A stretch of DNA of 64,000 nt from Actinobaculum suis (GCF_900102025.1 NZ_FNAU01000001.1:186001-250000), one strand, 5' to 3'. Counted from the first letter of the stretch, positions 49,112-58,591 are shown. Made by a program: numbers and translations. Notes: a model not told the origin generated them from the letters alone.

Positions 49112-49358
49112 AACTTTTCCTTGCACTACCAACTGCGATTGGCTCGCTTGTGCGTACTGCTGTTACCTTGTACACCGAGTTTCTCGAGAGCGCATCGCAC
49201 AGTTGCGATCTACACGAAACGGGTTGTACGACGTCGTACACGAAACTCACCGAAAGGGCCTAAATTGTGCTGGGTGATATCGCTGAAACCGCGGAATTGG
49301 TGCATGCGGAGGAAGAACCGGCAAGAAGTTGTTTCCACGCGACACGACTTAAATGCAA

Positions 49359-49382
49359 AATGCCCCGGATAACCGGGGCATT
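49359..49382 (-). terminator. Terminator of rpmF
   Basis: AATGCCCCGG and CCGGGGCATT form a 10-bp perfect stem with a four-base loop. On the minus strand TTTTGCATTT follows. It lies about 40 bases past the rpmF stop. A dispersed element lies further out near 49289. Confidence 0.9.
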
Positions 49383-49423
49383 GAGCGTCACCGCAATATG
49401 TGATTGCGGTGTGAGTAACACTC

Positions 49424-49588
49424 TTAGTCCGAGAGCAGTCCGCTCTGGTAAGCCTTTGCGAGTCTGCGCGGAATACGCACTTCGCGGCCACGCACGCGGA
49501 CGGTCTGGAGCCGGATCGGCGCCGCCTTCCACTGCGAGCGACGAGAGCGGGTGTTGCTGCGGGACATCCTGCGCTTAGGTACTGCCAT
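49424..49588 (-). CDS. rpmF: 50S ribosomal protein L32, zinc-free form
   Basis: A large-subunit ribosomal protein of only 54 residues. It begins [20 protein letters not shown], the L32 hallmark, and ends with [13 protein letters not shown] like the mycobacterial protein. No cysteines are present, so it lacks the zinc ribbon of canonical L32. It stands alone, not beside plsX/fabH or other ribosomal genes. GGAAGGAG lies 10 bases before the ATG. Zinc-free ribosomal paralogues are often under Zur control; I saw no Zur box here. Confidence 0.95.
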   Translation of the reverse strand: MAVPKRRMSRSNTRSRRSQWKAAPIRLQTVRVRGREVRIPRRLAKAYQSGLLSD

Positions 49589-49941
49589 ATGTCTACCGCT
49601 CCTTCCTTCATCGAGGCCGCTCTTGTGCAGCCACTTTTCAAATAGTTACAACGCGAGAGCGCATGCGCGCCACGCACATCGGTACATGATACGCGAGACA
49701 CATACCTTTACGCCAGTTTTCCGTACTTGCTACTCGGTCACACCTCAATCACGCTTTGAGCACCTTGCAGTAACGAGGAACTAAGTGGCCTAAAACGCGG
49801 ATTTAGTTCCACTGGTTACCAATTCCGCGGTTCCCGTCCACGCCTAATACCGCGATAAACGCATTCCAAGGTAACAAGGTGGCAGGGTGACAAAGTAGCC
49901 CCAGCAACACAAACCGCGGAATTGGTGTTTACGATGAGGGT
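49589..49941. other. Divergent promoter region of rpmF and the YigZ gene
   Basis: There is no gene. Dispersed elements lie at about 49816 and 49909 in opposite orientation; the second ends about 15 bases before the YigZ start codon, close to where its ribosome-binding site would be. Confidence 0.45.
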
Positions 49942-50586
49942 ATGCCCATTTATGTCCTCGCCCCGCAGGCCCATTTAGAACATGAGCTGGAACGCAAGCG
50001 TTCACGTTTTATTACCGTGGTACGCCGTGTTTCTTCCGAAGCAGAGGCCCGCGACGCAATCGCCGTCGAAAAAGATCGCTTCCCCGATGCCCGGCACTGG
50101 TGCACCGCCTACGCAATTTCAGTTCCGCACGCGAGCCCGATTTTGCATTCCTCCGACGACGGCGAACCTTCGGGGACGGCAGGCCGGCCCATGCTTGACG
50201 TACTTACCGGCCGGCAGCTTTTGGACGTGGTCGCCATTGTGACCAGGTATTTTGGGGGCACACTGTTGGGTACCGGCGGCCTTGTTTCTGCCTATTCTGA
50301 CTCGGTTATCGAAACTCTGCGCGGCGCCGAAATCTTTGAGCGCCAGGTCGTGCCCGAATACCAAGTGAAATTGCGGCATGCCGATGCGGGCCGGCACATT
50401 GCGGCCCTTGAATCTGCAGGGTTCCGTACTTCCCCGGAATATCTCGTATCGGGCGTCCAAGTAACCGTCGCTACAGACCAGGAAGACCAATTCCGCGGTT
50501 TGGTCGCATCTCTCACCAGTGGCGCTGCCGACGTCCGACAAACCGGGGAAACAATCGTGGAAGTTCCCGCCGGGACGATCCCCTAA
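49942..50586 (+). CDS. YigZ/IMPACT family protein
   Basis: A 214-residue member of the UPF0029/IMPACT family. The N-terminal domain shows KRSRFITVVRRVSSEAEA, the conserved HWCTAYAI and SDDGEPSGTAGRPMLDVL, then TRYFGGTLLGTGGLVSAYSDSV. The C-terminal ferredoxin-like domain follows. Family members are linked to translation control, but the biochemical role is unsettled. DQFRGLVAS near residue 185 is encoded by a dispersed element (50486-50502). Confidence 0.9.
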   Translation: MPIYVLAPQAHLEHELERKRSRFITVVRRVSSEAEARDAIAVEKDRFPDARHWCTAYAISVPHASPILHSSDDGEPSGTAGRPMLDVLTGRQLLDVVAIVTRYFGGTLLGTGGLVSAYSDSVIETLRGAEIFERQVVPEYQVKLRHADAGRHIAALESAGFRTSPEYLVSGVQVTVATDQEDQFRGLVASLTSGAADVRQTGETIVEVPAGTIP

Positions 50587-50977
50587 CGGACGTTTCGATC
50601 CGAAACGCACGCTCCGCTCTGAAAACTCTCCCGGGAGAGCGTTCCCTACCCTTTTCTCGGGAGAGCGCTCCCTAGCCCTTGCGAAGATTTCTCCCCTATC
50701 TTCATATTTACCTACTCCCGGCTAGTCTTGCCTGACCGCGCGTTTGACTAACCCACAGCACCGCGCGTTTGGCAAATTTTTGGCTTATATTTCCGGTACT
50801 CGGAGCGACGCATGCGTTTATCGCTTCACATCGCGCGCTGAGCTTCCATATCGCGCGCGGACGCAACTTTTCCTGATTTCGTTCTCCATGGGCATATTTA
50901 GACAACCTGTGCACTTCGCGGCCACATCCGCTATATTGGACGTATTGTTCGTCAACGGGAGCGAAAGGAGAGGGCAT
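50587..50977. other. Spacer before the cysteine leader
   Basis: There is no gene. CGTTTCG/CGAAACG (50591-50607) is a small hairpin just past the YigZ gene. CGGGAGAGCGTTCCCTACCC and a near copy (about 50633 and 50661) form a direct repeat. A TATATT near 50930 could be the -10 box of the cys leader. Confidence 0.4.
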
Positions 50978-51031
50978 ATGCGTACCGCGCTGAGTCTTTC
51001 CGCTTCCGTTGTCACCTGTATGTGTCTTTAG
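50978..51031 (+). CDS. Cysteine-containing leader peptide upstream of cysK
   Basis: A 17-codon reading frame, MRTALSLSASVVTCMCL, ends with two Cys codons near its stop. AAGGAG lies 7 bases before the ATG. The stop codon TAG touches the left arm of a strong terminator, and cysK follows 250 bases later. This is the geometry of a ribosome-mediated attenuator in which stalling at Cys codons under cysteine shortage would change RNA folding. Short Cys-rich leader frames are known before sulfur genes in other Actinobacteria. No expression evidence is available. Confidence 0.75.
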   Translation: MRTALSLSASVVTCMCL

Positions 51032-51083
51032 AGCGCCGAGCATTACTGGCGCCCCTGTGGCGTGCTCTCGGCGCTCTTTTTTG
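51030..51083 (+). terminator. Attenuator-type terminator before cysK
   Basis: AGAGCGCCGA (51030-51039) pairs perfectly with TCGGCGCTCT (51068-51077), followed at once by TTTTTTGCTTGG. The stem starts at the leader-peptide stop codon. An inner GGCGCC-rich segment offers an alternative pairing. Confidence 0.88.
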
Positions 51084-51281
51084 CTTGGTTTAAATTCTCT
51101 TTTTCAAACATACTCCAAGCAATTTTTCTATTTTGGCGTTTCCTACGACGACGCCGCTAGCGCGGCAACAGCGCAAATCCATTTGAAAAGACCAGATTTG
51201 GCATATCCGTGTACCCGCGTACACGCAAATCGCGGAATTGGTCTGTAAATGAAACAGTGACAACGGAAGGTTTTTATAACA

Positions 51282-52217
51282 ATGGCACGTATTTATGATG
51301 ACGCAACCCAGATAGTCGGGCATACTCCCCTCGTTCGCATCAATAAACTCAATGCCGGCAATCCCGGCCAAGTGCTAGCAAAACTCGAGTTTTACAATCC
51401 GGCAAATTCAGTTAAGGACAGGATTGCCGTGGCAATTGTGGATGCGGCCGAAGAGGCCGGCGCACTCCGGCCGGGCGGAACGATTGTAGAAGGGACGAGC
51501 GGAAACACCGGAATTGGTTTGGCCTGGGTGGGAGCCGCGCGCGGTTATCGCGTTATTCTCACGATGCCTTCCTCCATGTCTGTGGAACGGCGGGCTCTGC
51601 TCCGTGCTTTCGGAGCTGACCTAGTTCTTACTGACCCAAAGGATGGTATGAAGGGCGCAGTGGACCGGGCTCGGAGCATTGCCGAAAGTACCGATAATGC
51701 GATCCTGGCATCCCAGTTCTCCAACGAGGCTAACCCCGCTATCCATGAGAGGACGACCGGGCCGGAAATTTGGGAAGACACCGACGGCAAGGTCGATTAT
51801 GTAGTTTCCGGAATCGGTACCGGCGGGACAATCACCGGTATCGGCCGGTATTTGCGTCAACAAAATCCAGACGTGAAACTTGTAGCAGTCGAACCAGCAG
51901 AGTCTCCTCTTCTATCTGAAGGCCGGGCAGGTTCTCACAAGATCCAAGGAATTGGTGCAAACTTCGTACCAGACGTATTGGATACCGAAATCTACAACGA
52001 GGTATTCCCAGTTCCGGGTGATGCGGCAATCCAGTTCGCGCGTGACGCGGCACACAAGGAAGGTTTGCTCGTTGGTATTTCCGCCGGAGCTGCTCTCTAT
52101 GCCGCCGTCGAGATCGCGAAGAGGCCCGAAACCGCGGGCAAAAACATCATTGCAATCGTTCCCGATTTTGGTGAACGGTATGTTTCTACGGCCCTGTTTG
52201 ACGGCTATAAAGAATAA
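51282..52217 (+). CDS. cysK: Cysteine synthase A (O-acetylserine sulfhydrylase)
   Basis: A PLP enzyme that makes cysteine from O-acetylserine and sulfide. The 311-residue length fits. NPANSVKDR carries PLP lysine K45, EGTSGNTGIGL (70-80) is the substrate loop, and GTGGTITG binds the PLP phosphate. GGAAGG lies about 11 bases upstream. It precedes cysE, which makes its substrate, and follows a Cys-codon leader and terminator, so cysteine-dependent attenuation is likely. An inverted-orientation dispersed element lies at 51225-51243. Confidence 0.97.
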   Translation: MARIYDDATQIVGHTPLVRINKLNAGNPGQVLAKLEFYNPANSVKDRIAVAIVDAAEEAGALRPGGTIVEGTSGNTGIGLAWVGAARGYRVILTMPSSMSVERRALLRAFGADLVLTDPKDGMKGAVDRARSIAESTDNAILASQFSNEANPAIHERTTGPEIWEDTDGKVDYVVSGIGTGGTITGIGRYLRQQNPDVKLVAVEPAESPLLSEGRAGSHKIQGIGANFVPDVLDTEIYNEVFPVPGDAAIQFARDAAHKEGLLVGISAGAALYAAVEIAKRPETAGKNIIAIVPDFGERYVSTALFDGYKE

Positions 52218-52298
52218 GTAATAATCAGAGTGCCCGTGCGTGTACTTTGACTCAGCCCGACTGTGTGCAATGTACACGCTGAACATAAGGCACGACTT

Positions 52299-52339
52299 GG
52301 GGCGGGCCAAACTTCGGCTCTGCCAACTCGGCCCGCCCC
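52299..52339 (+). terminator. Hairpin after cysK
   Basis: GGGGCGGGCC (52299-52308) pairs with GGCCCGCCCC (52330-52339) across 21 bases, about 80 bases past the stop. No U-tract follows; dispersed elements begin immediately after it (52343, 52398 and 52435). Confidence 0.65.
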
Positions 52340-52540
52340 ACCCACCAATTCCGCGATTCTTGTTGACAGCATTTTTGCGCACTGATTAGAACCGACCAAA
52401 TTCGCGGAATTAGTCTCGAAGATTTGGAGTGGGGTACTAATTCCGCGGTTTGCGCATTGCCGTCTTCGTAGCTGCCGGCGGCAAAAGCGCCCGTTAGTAT
52501 GACATTGCAGTAGAACTGCAGATTTGGAGATTGACCTGCT

Positions 52541-53134
52541 GTGAAAAAATCGCTTAGAAAACCCCAGTTCCTCGTGGAAATGCGCGAGGACCTACGCGCG
52601 GCGCGCAATCATGACCCCGCAGCCCGTTCAAATCTCGAGGTTGCACTTGCATATTCGGGTGTACACGCAGTTTGGGCCCACCGAATCTCTCACGCTATGT
52701 GGAACCGGTCGAAAAAACTCCGACTCCCAGCACGTCTTTTATCCCAGTTAACGCGGGCGCTCACCGGTGTCGAAATCCACCCCGGAGCAAAAATTGGTCA
52801 CCGGTTCTTTATCGACCATGGGATGGGAGTTGTCATTGGGGAAACCGCCGAAGTGGGCGATGACTGCATGATCTACCACGGCGTCACCCTAGGCGGCACC
52901 TCATCCGAACCCGTGAAACGCCATCCGACCATTGGCAATAACGTCACTATTGGCGCGGGCGCCAAAGTCCTCGGCCCAGTCACAATCGGCGATAATGCAC
53001 AAGTCGGTGCGAACGCCGTCGTCGTCAAAGACGTACCGGAAGCCGCCACCGCGGTTGGCGTACCCGCGAAAAACCGCACCGACACCTCATCATCAGCCGA
53101 GGAATGGTTCATCGACCCGGCGATTTACATCTAG
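52541..53134 (+). CDS. cysE: Serine O-acetyltransferase
   Basis: Acetylates serine to O-acetylserine, the first committed step of cysteine synthesis. The 197-residue protein starts at GTG with GGAGA about 11 bases upstream. The left-handed beta-helix is clear: [44 protein letters not shown] (catalytic His), then hexapeptide repeats [31 protein letters not shown]. It is the short form without the long N-terminal helical domain of the enterobacterial enzyme. It forms a pathway pair with cysK, but a hairpin and three dispersed elements lie between them, so the genes may not be one transcript. Confidence 0.95.
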   Translation: MKKSLRKPQFLVEMREDLRAARNHDPAARSNLEVALAYSGVHAVWAHRISHAMWNRSKKLRLPARLLSQLTRALTGVEIHPGAKIGHRFFIDHGMGVVIGETAEVGDDCMIYHGVTLGGTSSEPVKRHPTIGNNVTIGAGAKVLGPVTIGDNAQVGANAVVVKDVPEAATAVGVPAKNRTDTSSSAEEWFIDPAIYI

Positions 53135-53783
53135 CAGCCGCAGATTCCGAAAACGTAACCGGGGCTCGGCGGGGCACGAAAAGACCAAAAACGCCCAAAA
53201 CACCGAAAGCACCCAAAACACGCATAAACACACATAAACACGCAGGGTACCGGCATCAACGGACGACGCCGTATGCCCCGGCACTTAGCCGTCGCACGTC
53301 TGCACCGCCGCACGCTTACCAGCCAAAAGGCTTGCACGCACGCCAGCGCACTCAGGTCACCCAGGCCCGGTGATTAGCCGGCGCAAGGATTTTGCCCGCC
53401 GATCCTATCCGGGTGTTTCGCCGGGTTTCCTGTTTCGTCGCGCCCCTTCAATACATGTTTATTTAGTGCATATTTCCGCTTCATTGCGTTTTGCACGAAT
53501 GCAACACCCGTGCCACCTTCTCAACCTTGTGGTTCCATAGCACCGTTCCGACCGCGAACTGCCTCGCCTGCGAGTGCCGCGCAGTCTGTTCGGACGAGCA
53601 CATAGGTGTCCCAATAGGCAAGTATCCAGATAGGTAAGTCTCCGGTTGGAGAGCTGCCCGGATGGACAGGTATCCGGACAGCTGTCATTAAGGATTGCCT
53701 AAATCCGCGCACCTCGCATGTGACCAGGAAATCAGCGTGAGCCCGCGCGCAGAACGCGCAATACGAGCATCAGCATGGTACCC
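53135..53783. other. Gene-free gap after cysE
   Basis: No gene is supported. An A/C-rich stretch at 53175-53250 repeats AAAACACC/AAACACGCATAAACAC words. Near 53590-53690, ATAGGCAAGTATCCAGATAG and related words recur. These look like decayed tandem repeats. Confidence 0.5.
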
Positions 53784-53905
53784 CTAGCCTGCATGTGGTT
53801 CTAGCCTGCGCACAGTCCTAGCCTGCATGTGGTTCTAGCCTGCCCGTTGTTACGACTCGTCCGTGTTTACAACCTATCCGCGGTTCTAACCTATCGGTGG
53901 TTCTA
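53784..53905. repeat. 17-bp tandem array running into the rpiB stop codon
   Basis: Seven 17-bp units start at 53784, 53801, 53818, 53835, 53852, 53869 and 53886, and an eighth would begin at 53903. The first four share CTAGCCTGC; later ones drift to CTAACCTATCGGTGGTT. The CTA that starts each unit becomes the rpiB stop codon (TAG on the minus strand) at 53903-53905. Confidence 0.88.
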
Positions 53906-54355
53906 ACCGCGCGTTTCCTCATATTTAGCGATCTTATTGATGCGACGCACGTGCCGCTCATCGCCCGAGAACGGGGTCTCCAGGAACCAGGTGACTAGTT
54001 GCAGGGCTTCCTCCTGCGTATGCTGGCGAGCGCCAATTGAAATAACATTAGCGTTATTATGCTCCCGGCCTAGCTTCGCTGTATCCTCGTTCCACGCGAG
54101 AATAGCGCGAATCCCCTTCACTTTATTAGCCGAAATCTGCTCGCCGTTGCCCGAGCCTCCGAGCACAATGCCCAGTGATCCCGGATCAGCCGCAACGGCC
54201 TCTGCCGCGGCAATGCATGGTTCCGGATAGTCGTCGAGTGCGTCATAGACTTTCGCGCCATGATCGACGACGTCGTACCCGGCTTTCCCCAGTTTAGCCA
54301 CAATATATTCTTTAAGTTCAAAACCCGCATGGTCGGTTCCAATGTGTACTCGCAT
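53903..54355 (-). CDS. rpiB: Ribose-5-phosphate isomerase B
   Basis: Interconverts ribose-5-phosphate and ribulose-5-phosphate in the pentose phosphate pathway. The 150-residue RpiB/LacAB fold shows HIGTDHAGFELKEYI, LGGSGNGEQISANKVKGIRA and REHNNANVISIGAR. The residue after GSGNG is Glu, as in the mycobacterial enzyme, where Glu replaces the catalytic Cys of the E. coli type. No ribosome-binding site is evident. It could also accept pentose phosphates from the nucleoside-salvage route encoded elsewhere in the window. Confidence 0.95.
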   Translation of the reverse strand: MRVHIGTDHAGFELKEYIVAKLGKAGYDVVDHGAKVYDALDDYPEPCIAAAEAVAADPGSLGIVLGGSGNGEQISANKVKGIRAILAWNEDTAKLGREHNNANVISIGARQHTQEEALQLVTWFLETPFSGDERHVRRINKIAKYEETRG

Positions 54356-54800
54356 GGCCCAATTCTATTTCGTGAAACGGTGATTTTGTGGCCTTTCGCC
54401 TTGCTTATGCAAAGAGCATGAGCATACTCGCCCTCCTTGCTCACCAATTCCGCGATATTAGATGCAGGGCTAACGCTTTCCGCGGAATTAGTAATCGGGC
54501 GTTATAACTTTCCTCGGAACTAGACACTGAACTGTACCTTTTCCGCGTTTTACATCGCGGTTTCAACCGCACGTTCCCACAAGCCATCCAACCCCTACTT
54601 CCGTTTGGTTTGGGGGCAGCTGGTAGATAAGCGCAACTATCGCGGAATTGGTGGCCGAAGTCTGCATTAGCAGTTTTCGCGGAATTGGTGCCAAAACATG
54701 AAAGCGGAGCGAGGTTTCCACAGCCCGGTTGGCGGCACTAGTATCCACCGGCCCGCATGCTTGGCCGGCTAGCCAGACGGTTTTTCCGCATCCTGGCGGT
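54356..54800. other. Divergent gap with dispersed elements
   Basis: There is no supported gene. Dispersed elements, intact or degenerate, lie near 54441, 54478, 54502, 54642 and 54676. This is the shared upstream region of rpiB and the DUF559 gene. Confidence 0.55.
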
Positions 54801-56033
54801 ATGGAAACCATTCTTCCTTCGCAAAGTCGGCGTTCGGCGCAGGTTCGTTCTGCCGCACTTACCCGCCTTGGCGTTTTTAGTATCGCGGAGGCTTTCAAAC
54901 ACGGTGTTTCCCCGAGAATGCTACGCAGCCCACTCATCAAACGTGTCAGTCGCGGGTTCTATGCTCTCGCCGCCACCACGGTCACCGAGCTCGACCTCCT
55001 CGCCGCTTTCGCCCGGCGTTTTCCGCAAGCCGTGGTATGTCACGCAAGTGCCGCCCGCTTTTGGGGTTTTCCGCTTCCCCGCCGGATCAAACCCTGGGAA
55101 GAGGGAGTCCATATTTGTCTCCGCGTCACCACCAAAAAACGTCGCAAAATCACCAACGGTGTGCGCTGGAGTTACGGCAAGGTGCCCAAGCGCGACGTCG
55201 TCGTTATCAAGCACCCGCGCACCCGTACTCCGATCCGTATCATGGCACGTGAACGCGCTTTCATCGACATTTGTAAAAGCCTTACCGTACATGAAGCCAC
55301 CGAAATTGCGGATTATTTGGTCCGCCAACCGCGGCCGCGCTATGAAAAACGGCGTCGCCCTTTCTCCTCCGGCGTAAGGCTGATGAAAGCAGTTCGCGCA
55401 CATCGCCGAAAACGCGGAATTAGAGTTGCCCGTCTCGCTGTGTCTTTGAGCCGGCGGGGCGCGGATTCGGCACAGGAGACTCGATGCCGTCTTACTTTAA
55501 TGGCAGCGGGTTTTCCTGAGCCTCGCGTCAATGCGCCAATCCGAGATCTACCTGAAAGTAAACGAACCCCGGATTTGCAGTACGATCGCCACCGCCTCGC
55601 TCTCGAGTACGACGGCGCACACCACCGCCTCCCGGAACAACGCCAGAGTGATTTCGTGCGGCGAGCGGAACGAACTGCAGTGCATTGGCGCGAGGAAATC
55701 TTTACCGCGGATGATTTACGTCCGCGTTATCCCGAAACCGAAACAGCTTTTGCACCAACCCCGTTTCACCATTGGCGCAAAGATATCGAGGAATGGCGCA
55801 TCAACCAGATCGAACGGCAAGACGGCATCCGTTGCAGCGACCCGCGCGGCAAAGCGGAACTGAATCTGCCGCATTTACCGTGGGACCACTGTGAATTGAC
55901 GCGTCGGGTAGGTTTAGCTCTTGCTGCACGTGGTTTTGATTTAGATTCGGTACGACGTCGGCATCCCAGCCCGGTCGCGGCGCCCATGACTGAGGGAAAC
56001 TGCCCCGCCGGACGAGGAGATTCTCCCACTTGA
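54801..56033 (+). CDS. DUF559-type endonuclease-like protein with AbiEi-like N-terminus
   Basis: A protein of about 410 residues typical of Actinobacteria. The N-terminal half resembles an AbiEi-like winged-helix region (LTRLGVFSIAEAFKHGVSPRMLRSPLIKRVSRGFYAL) followed by a basic middle. The C-terminal part has the DUF559/Vsr-like pattern RTPDLQYDRHRLALEYDGAHH with Asp and Glu residues placed as in PD-(D/E)XK nucleases. Function is unproven; such proteins are suspected in DNA repair or abortive infection. No antitoxin partner lies beside it. I start at METILPS; the frame is open to 54729 with poor initiation signals at both sites. Confidence 0.7.
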   Translation: METILPSQSRRSAQVRSAALTRLGVFSIAEAFKHGVSPRMLRSPLIKRVSRGFYALAATTVTELDLLAAFARRFPQAVVCHASAARFWGFPLPRRIKPWEEGVHICLRVTTKKRRKITNGVRWSYGKVPKRDVVVIKHPRTRTPIRIMARERAFIDICKSLTVHEATEIADYLVRQPRPRYEKRRRPFSSGVRLMKAVRAHRRKRGIRVARLAVSLSRRGADSAQETRCRLTLMAAGFPEPRVNAPIRDLPESKRTPDLQYDRHRLALEYDGAHHRLPEQRQSDFVRRAERTAVHWREEIFTADDLRPRYPETETAFAPTPFHHWRKDIEEWRINQIERQDGIRCSDPRGKAELNLPHLPWDHCELTRRVGLALAARGFDLDSVRRRHPSPVAAPMTEGNCPAGRGDSPT

Positions 56034-56360
56034 AAGCCGGAAACCGCGGCATTTTTAGTAAGACGGCCCCGCACCCGTTCTCTGTCCTTCAGCCGCAGCT
56101 CACCTCGCAGCGCTCCTCGCACCTCACCCAGCAGCTGACCCAGCAGTTCACCTCGCAGCTTTCCCGCAGCCAGAGTTTACTTTTCGCTCGCTCCGATCGT
56201 TCGGCCACAGCCCACCCCACAGCCACCCCACAGCCCACCCCACAGCCCACCCAGCAACCAAGTTGGTTCTTCGCGCACCCCTACCGGCCTGACGGTTTTG
56301 CGATCTTCGCCGCAAAATAAGAAAATCGCATCTGGGCGTAGCCTCAACTATGGTTCTCCT
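56034..56360. other. Low-complexity spacer before the M13 peptidase gene
   Basis: There is no gene. CAGCTCACC/CAGCAGCTGACC words repeat from 56095 to 56165, and ACCCCACAGCCC repeats four times from 56211 to 56255. Three-base-periodic stretches resemble coding low complexity, but no start or homology supports a protein. Confidence 0.5.
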
Positions 56361-58349
56361 ATGACCCAGAAACAAATGGAGCAAGTACTCAGTGGTCGCG
56401 ATTCGCAGGTGCGTTTCCAGGACGACCTGTTCCGCGCGGTTAATGGCAAATGGCTAGATACAGAGGAAATTCCCGCCGATGAGGTCCGTATCGGTTCCTT
56501 TATGAAATTGCGTGATGAGGCAGAAGAACACGTGCGCGAAATCATCGAGGAAATTGATGCGAGTGATCCTGAAGCCGAAGCTTCGAAGGTGAAGAATCTC
56601 TACTCTTCTTGGATGGATACTAATTCCGCGAATGAGAAGGGAAATCGGCCGATTCTCAGTTACCTCAACATGGTTGCTGCTGCCCCGGATAAGCGCGCAC
56701 TTGCAACTTGTATCGGCAAGCTTATGCGTGGTGGTGTTGGCACATTCTTCGGAATTGGTGTGGATTCGAGCTTCGCTGATCCCGATCTGAATGTTGTGCA
56801 TATGTGGCAGTCCGGCCTTGGTCTTCCCGATGAGGCTTACTACCGGGAGGCTCAGTTCGCCCCGGTATTCGAGGACTATCTGGATTTCATGCCGGAGCTT
56901 TTTGCGCTCGGCCTTGGCATCGAATCCGCACAGGCTTCCCGCTATGCGAATGCCGTTATTCGCTTCGAACGGAAAATTGCAGCTCACCACCTGAACATTG
57001 TTGATTCACGCAATGTTGACCTGCTGAACAATCCGATGACTTTCGATCAGTTCACTGCTCGCGCCCCCGGTTTTGACTGGGCGGGTGCGCTTACCGCGGC
57101 GGGCTATGATGTCAAGAATCTCGGAACTATTACAGTGTTGACGCCGGATGCTTTAGCCGGCGCTGCAGCTGCTTGGGAAAGCGCTCCGCTAAAGGATCTC
57201 AAGATCTATACGTCGTGGCAGATTTTGCGGGCGTACGCCACTTTCTTGAGTGAAGAAATAGACAATATGTATTTCAGCTTCTACGGCACGGTGCTCTCCG
57301 GTGCTTCCGAGCAACGCGACCGGTGGAAGCGCGGCGTCGGCCTAGTTAACGCCATGATCGGTGAAGGTGCGGGCAAACTTTATGTGGCGAAGTATTTCCC
57401 GCCGGAAGCGAAAGCGAAGATGCAGGGCCTCGTGGAGGACCTTTTGGAAGCATACCGCCGCTCAATCCGCGATTTGGACTGGATGAGCGAGGAGACCAAG
57501 CAACGTGCGTTGGCTAAGATCGATACCTTCACCCCGAAGATCGGGTACCCGCAGCAGTGGAAGGACTATTCCGCGGTTAGTGTGGGCGACGACTTGGTAG
57601 CTAATGTAGCGGCCCTGCACGAATACGAATTCCAACGCTCGATCGAAAAGCTTGGCAAACCTGTAGATAAATCTGAATGGTTTATGAACCCGCAGGAAGT
57701 CAACGCTTATTACAATCCGCAGTGGAACGAAATCGTTTTCCCTGCCGCAATCTTGCAGTTCCCCTTCTTCGATCCCGATCGCGACGACGCCTTAAACTAC
57801 GGCGGCATCGGCGCTGTGATAGGTCATGAAATCGGGCACGGGTTTGACGATCAAGGATCGAAATATGACGAAACTGGAGCGTTGGAGAATTGGTGGACCG
57901 ATAAGGATCGCACCGAGTTCGAAAAGCGTACGCACGCTCTCGTAGCTCAGTACAACGCGTATAAGCCCGAACAGTTCGAGGCAAATTCGAAATTCTACGT
58001 GAATGGCGAGCTCACCTTGGGTGAAAACATCGGAGATTTGGGCGGTTTGTCTATTGCTTTTAAGGCTTACCTGATTCATTTGGAGCGGAAAGGCTTAACT
58101 TTAGATACGGCCCCGGTGATCGATGGTTTCACAGCCGCCCAGCGAGTGTTCCTCTCTTATGCGCGAATCTGGCAAGAAAAGGTGCGTACCGAATTCTTAG
58201 AACGGCAGATCGCCACCGACCCGCACTCGCCCGGAGAATTCCGTTGCAACGGCGTGGTCAAGAACGTGGACGCCTTTGTGCAGGCCTTCAACGTTCAAGA
58301 AAGCGATGCCTTGTATCTGGATCCGGCAGAACGCGTCCGTATCTGGTAG
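56361..58349 (+). CDS. pepO: M13-family zinc endopeptidase (PepO-like)
   Basis: A neprilysin-like peptidase that degrades oligopeptides. It has about 662 residues, the family length. The zinc site is HEIGH (H489, E490, H493) in VIGHEIGHGFDDQGSKYD, with the third ligand E555 in ENIGDLGG (ExxxD). NPQWNEIVFPAAILQ is the substrate-binding NAYY-like region (VNAYYNPQ precedes it). No signal peptide is seen, so it is probably cytoplasmic. The start at 56361 lacks a clear ribosome-binding site. A dispersed-element core (56629-56640) encodes TNSANEKG in an exposed-looking loop. Confidence 0.94.
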   Translation: MTQKQMEQVLSGRDSQVRFQDDLFRAVNGKWLDTEEIPADEVRIGSFMKLRDEAEEHVREIIEEIDASDPEAEASKVKNLYSSWMDTNSANEKGNRPILSYLNMVAAAPDKRALATCIGKLMRGGVGTFFGIGVDSSFADPDLNVVHMWQSGLGLPDEAYYREAQFAPVFEDYLDFMPELFALGLGIESAQASRYANAVIRFERKIAAHHLNIVDSRNVDLLNNPMTFDQFTARAPGFDWAGALTAAGYDVKNLGTITVLTPDALAGAAAAWESAPLKDLKIYTSWQILRAYATFLSEEIDNMYFSFYGTVLSGASEQRDRWKRGVGLVNAMIGEGAGKLYVAKYFPPEAKAKMQGLVEDLLEAYRRSIRDLDWMSEETKQRALAKIDTFTPKIGYPQQWKDYSAVSVGDDLVANVAALHEYEFQRSIEKLGKPVDKSEWFMNPQEVNAYYNPQWNEIVFPAAILQFPFFDPDRDDALNYGGIGAVIGHEIGHGFDDQGSKYDETGALENWWTDKDRTEFEKRTHALVAQYNAYKPEQFEANSKFYVNGELTLGENIGDLGGLSIAFKAYLIHLERKGLTLDTAPVIDGFTAAQRVFLSYARIWQEKVRTEFLERQIATDPHSPGEFRCNGVVKNVDAFVQAFNVQESDALYLDPAERVRIW

Positions 58350-58446
58350 CGCTGTAGTTTTCTGGTAGCGCTGCCGGTCACGACCCAGCCTCACCTGCGC
58401 TGCCTCCAGGATAAAAACGGCCAACGTTAACTGCAGGTAACTAAAA

Positions 58447-58492
58447 TAGCGTGGTCCTTGTATGTTTTAGGAAACACACAAGGACCACGCTA
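58447..58492. terminator. Bidirectional terminator between pepO and the DsbA-family gene
   Basis: TAGCGTGGTCCTTGT (58447-58461) pairs perfectly with ACAAGGACCACGCTA (58478-58492). AAAA precedes and CTTTTATG follows, giving U-tracts on both strands between convergent genes. Two dispersed elements in opposite orientation follow at about 58543 and 58571. Confidence 0.88.
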
Positions 58493-58591
58493 CTTTTATG
58501 TAATTTCACTCGTCTGCTTAGTGGGGTTATTTCGAACCGGAATCGCGGAATTAGTACCCAACCTACCGGCTACCAATTCCGCGATTTCAAC

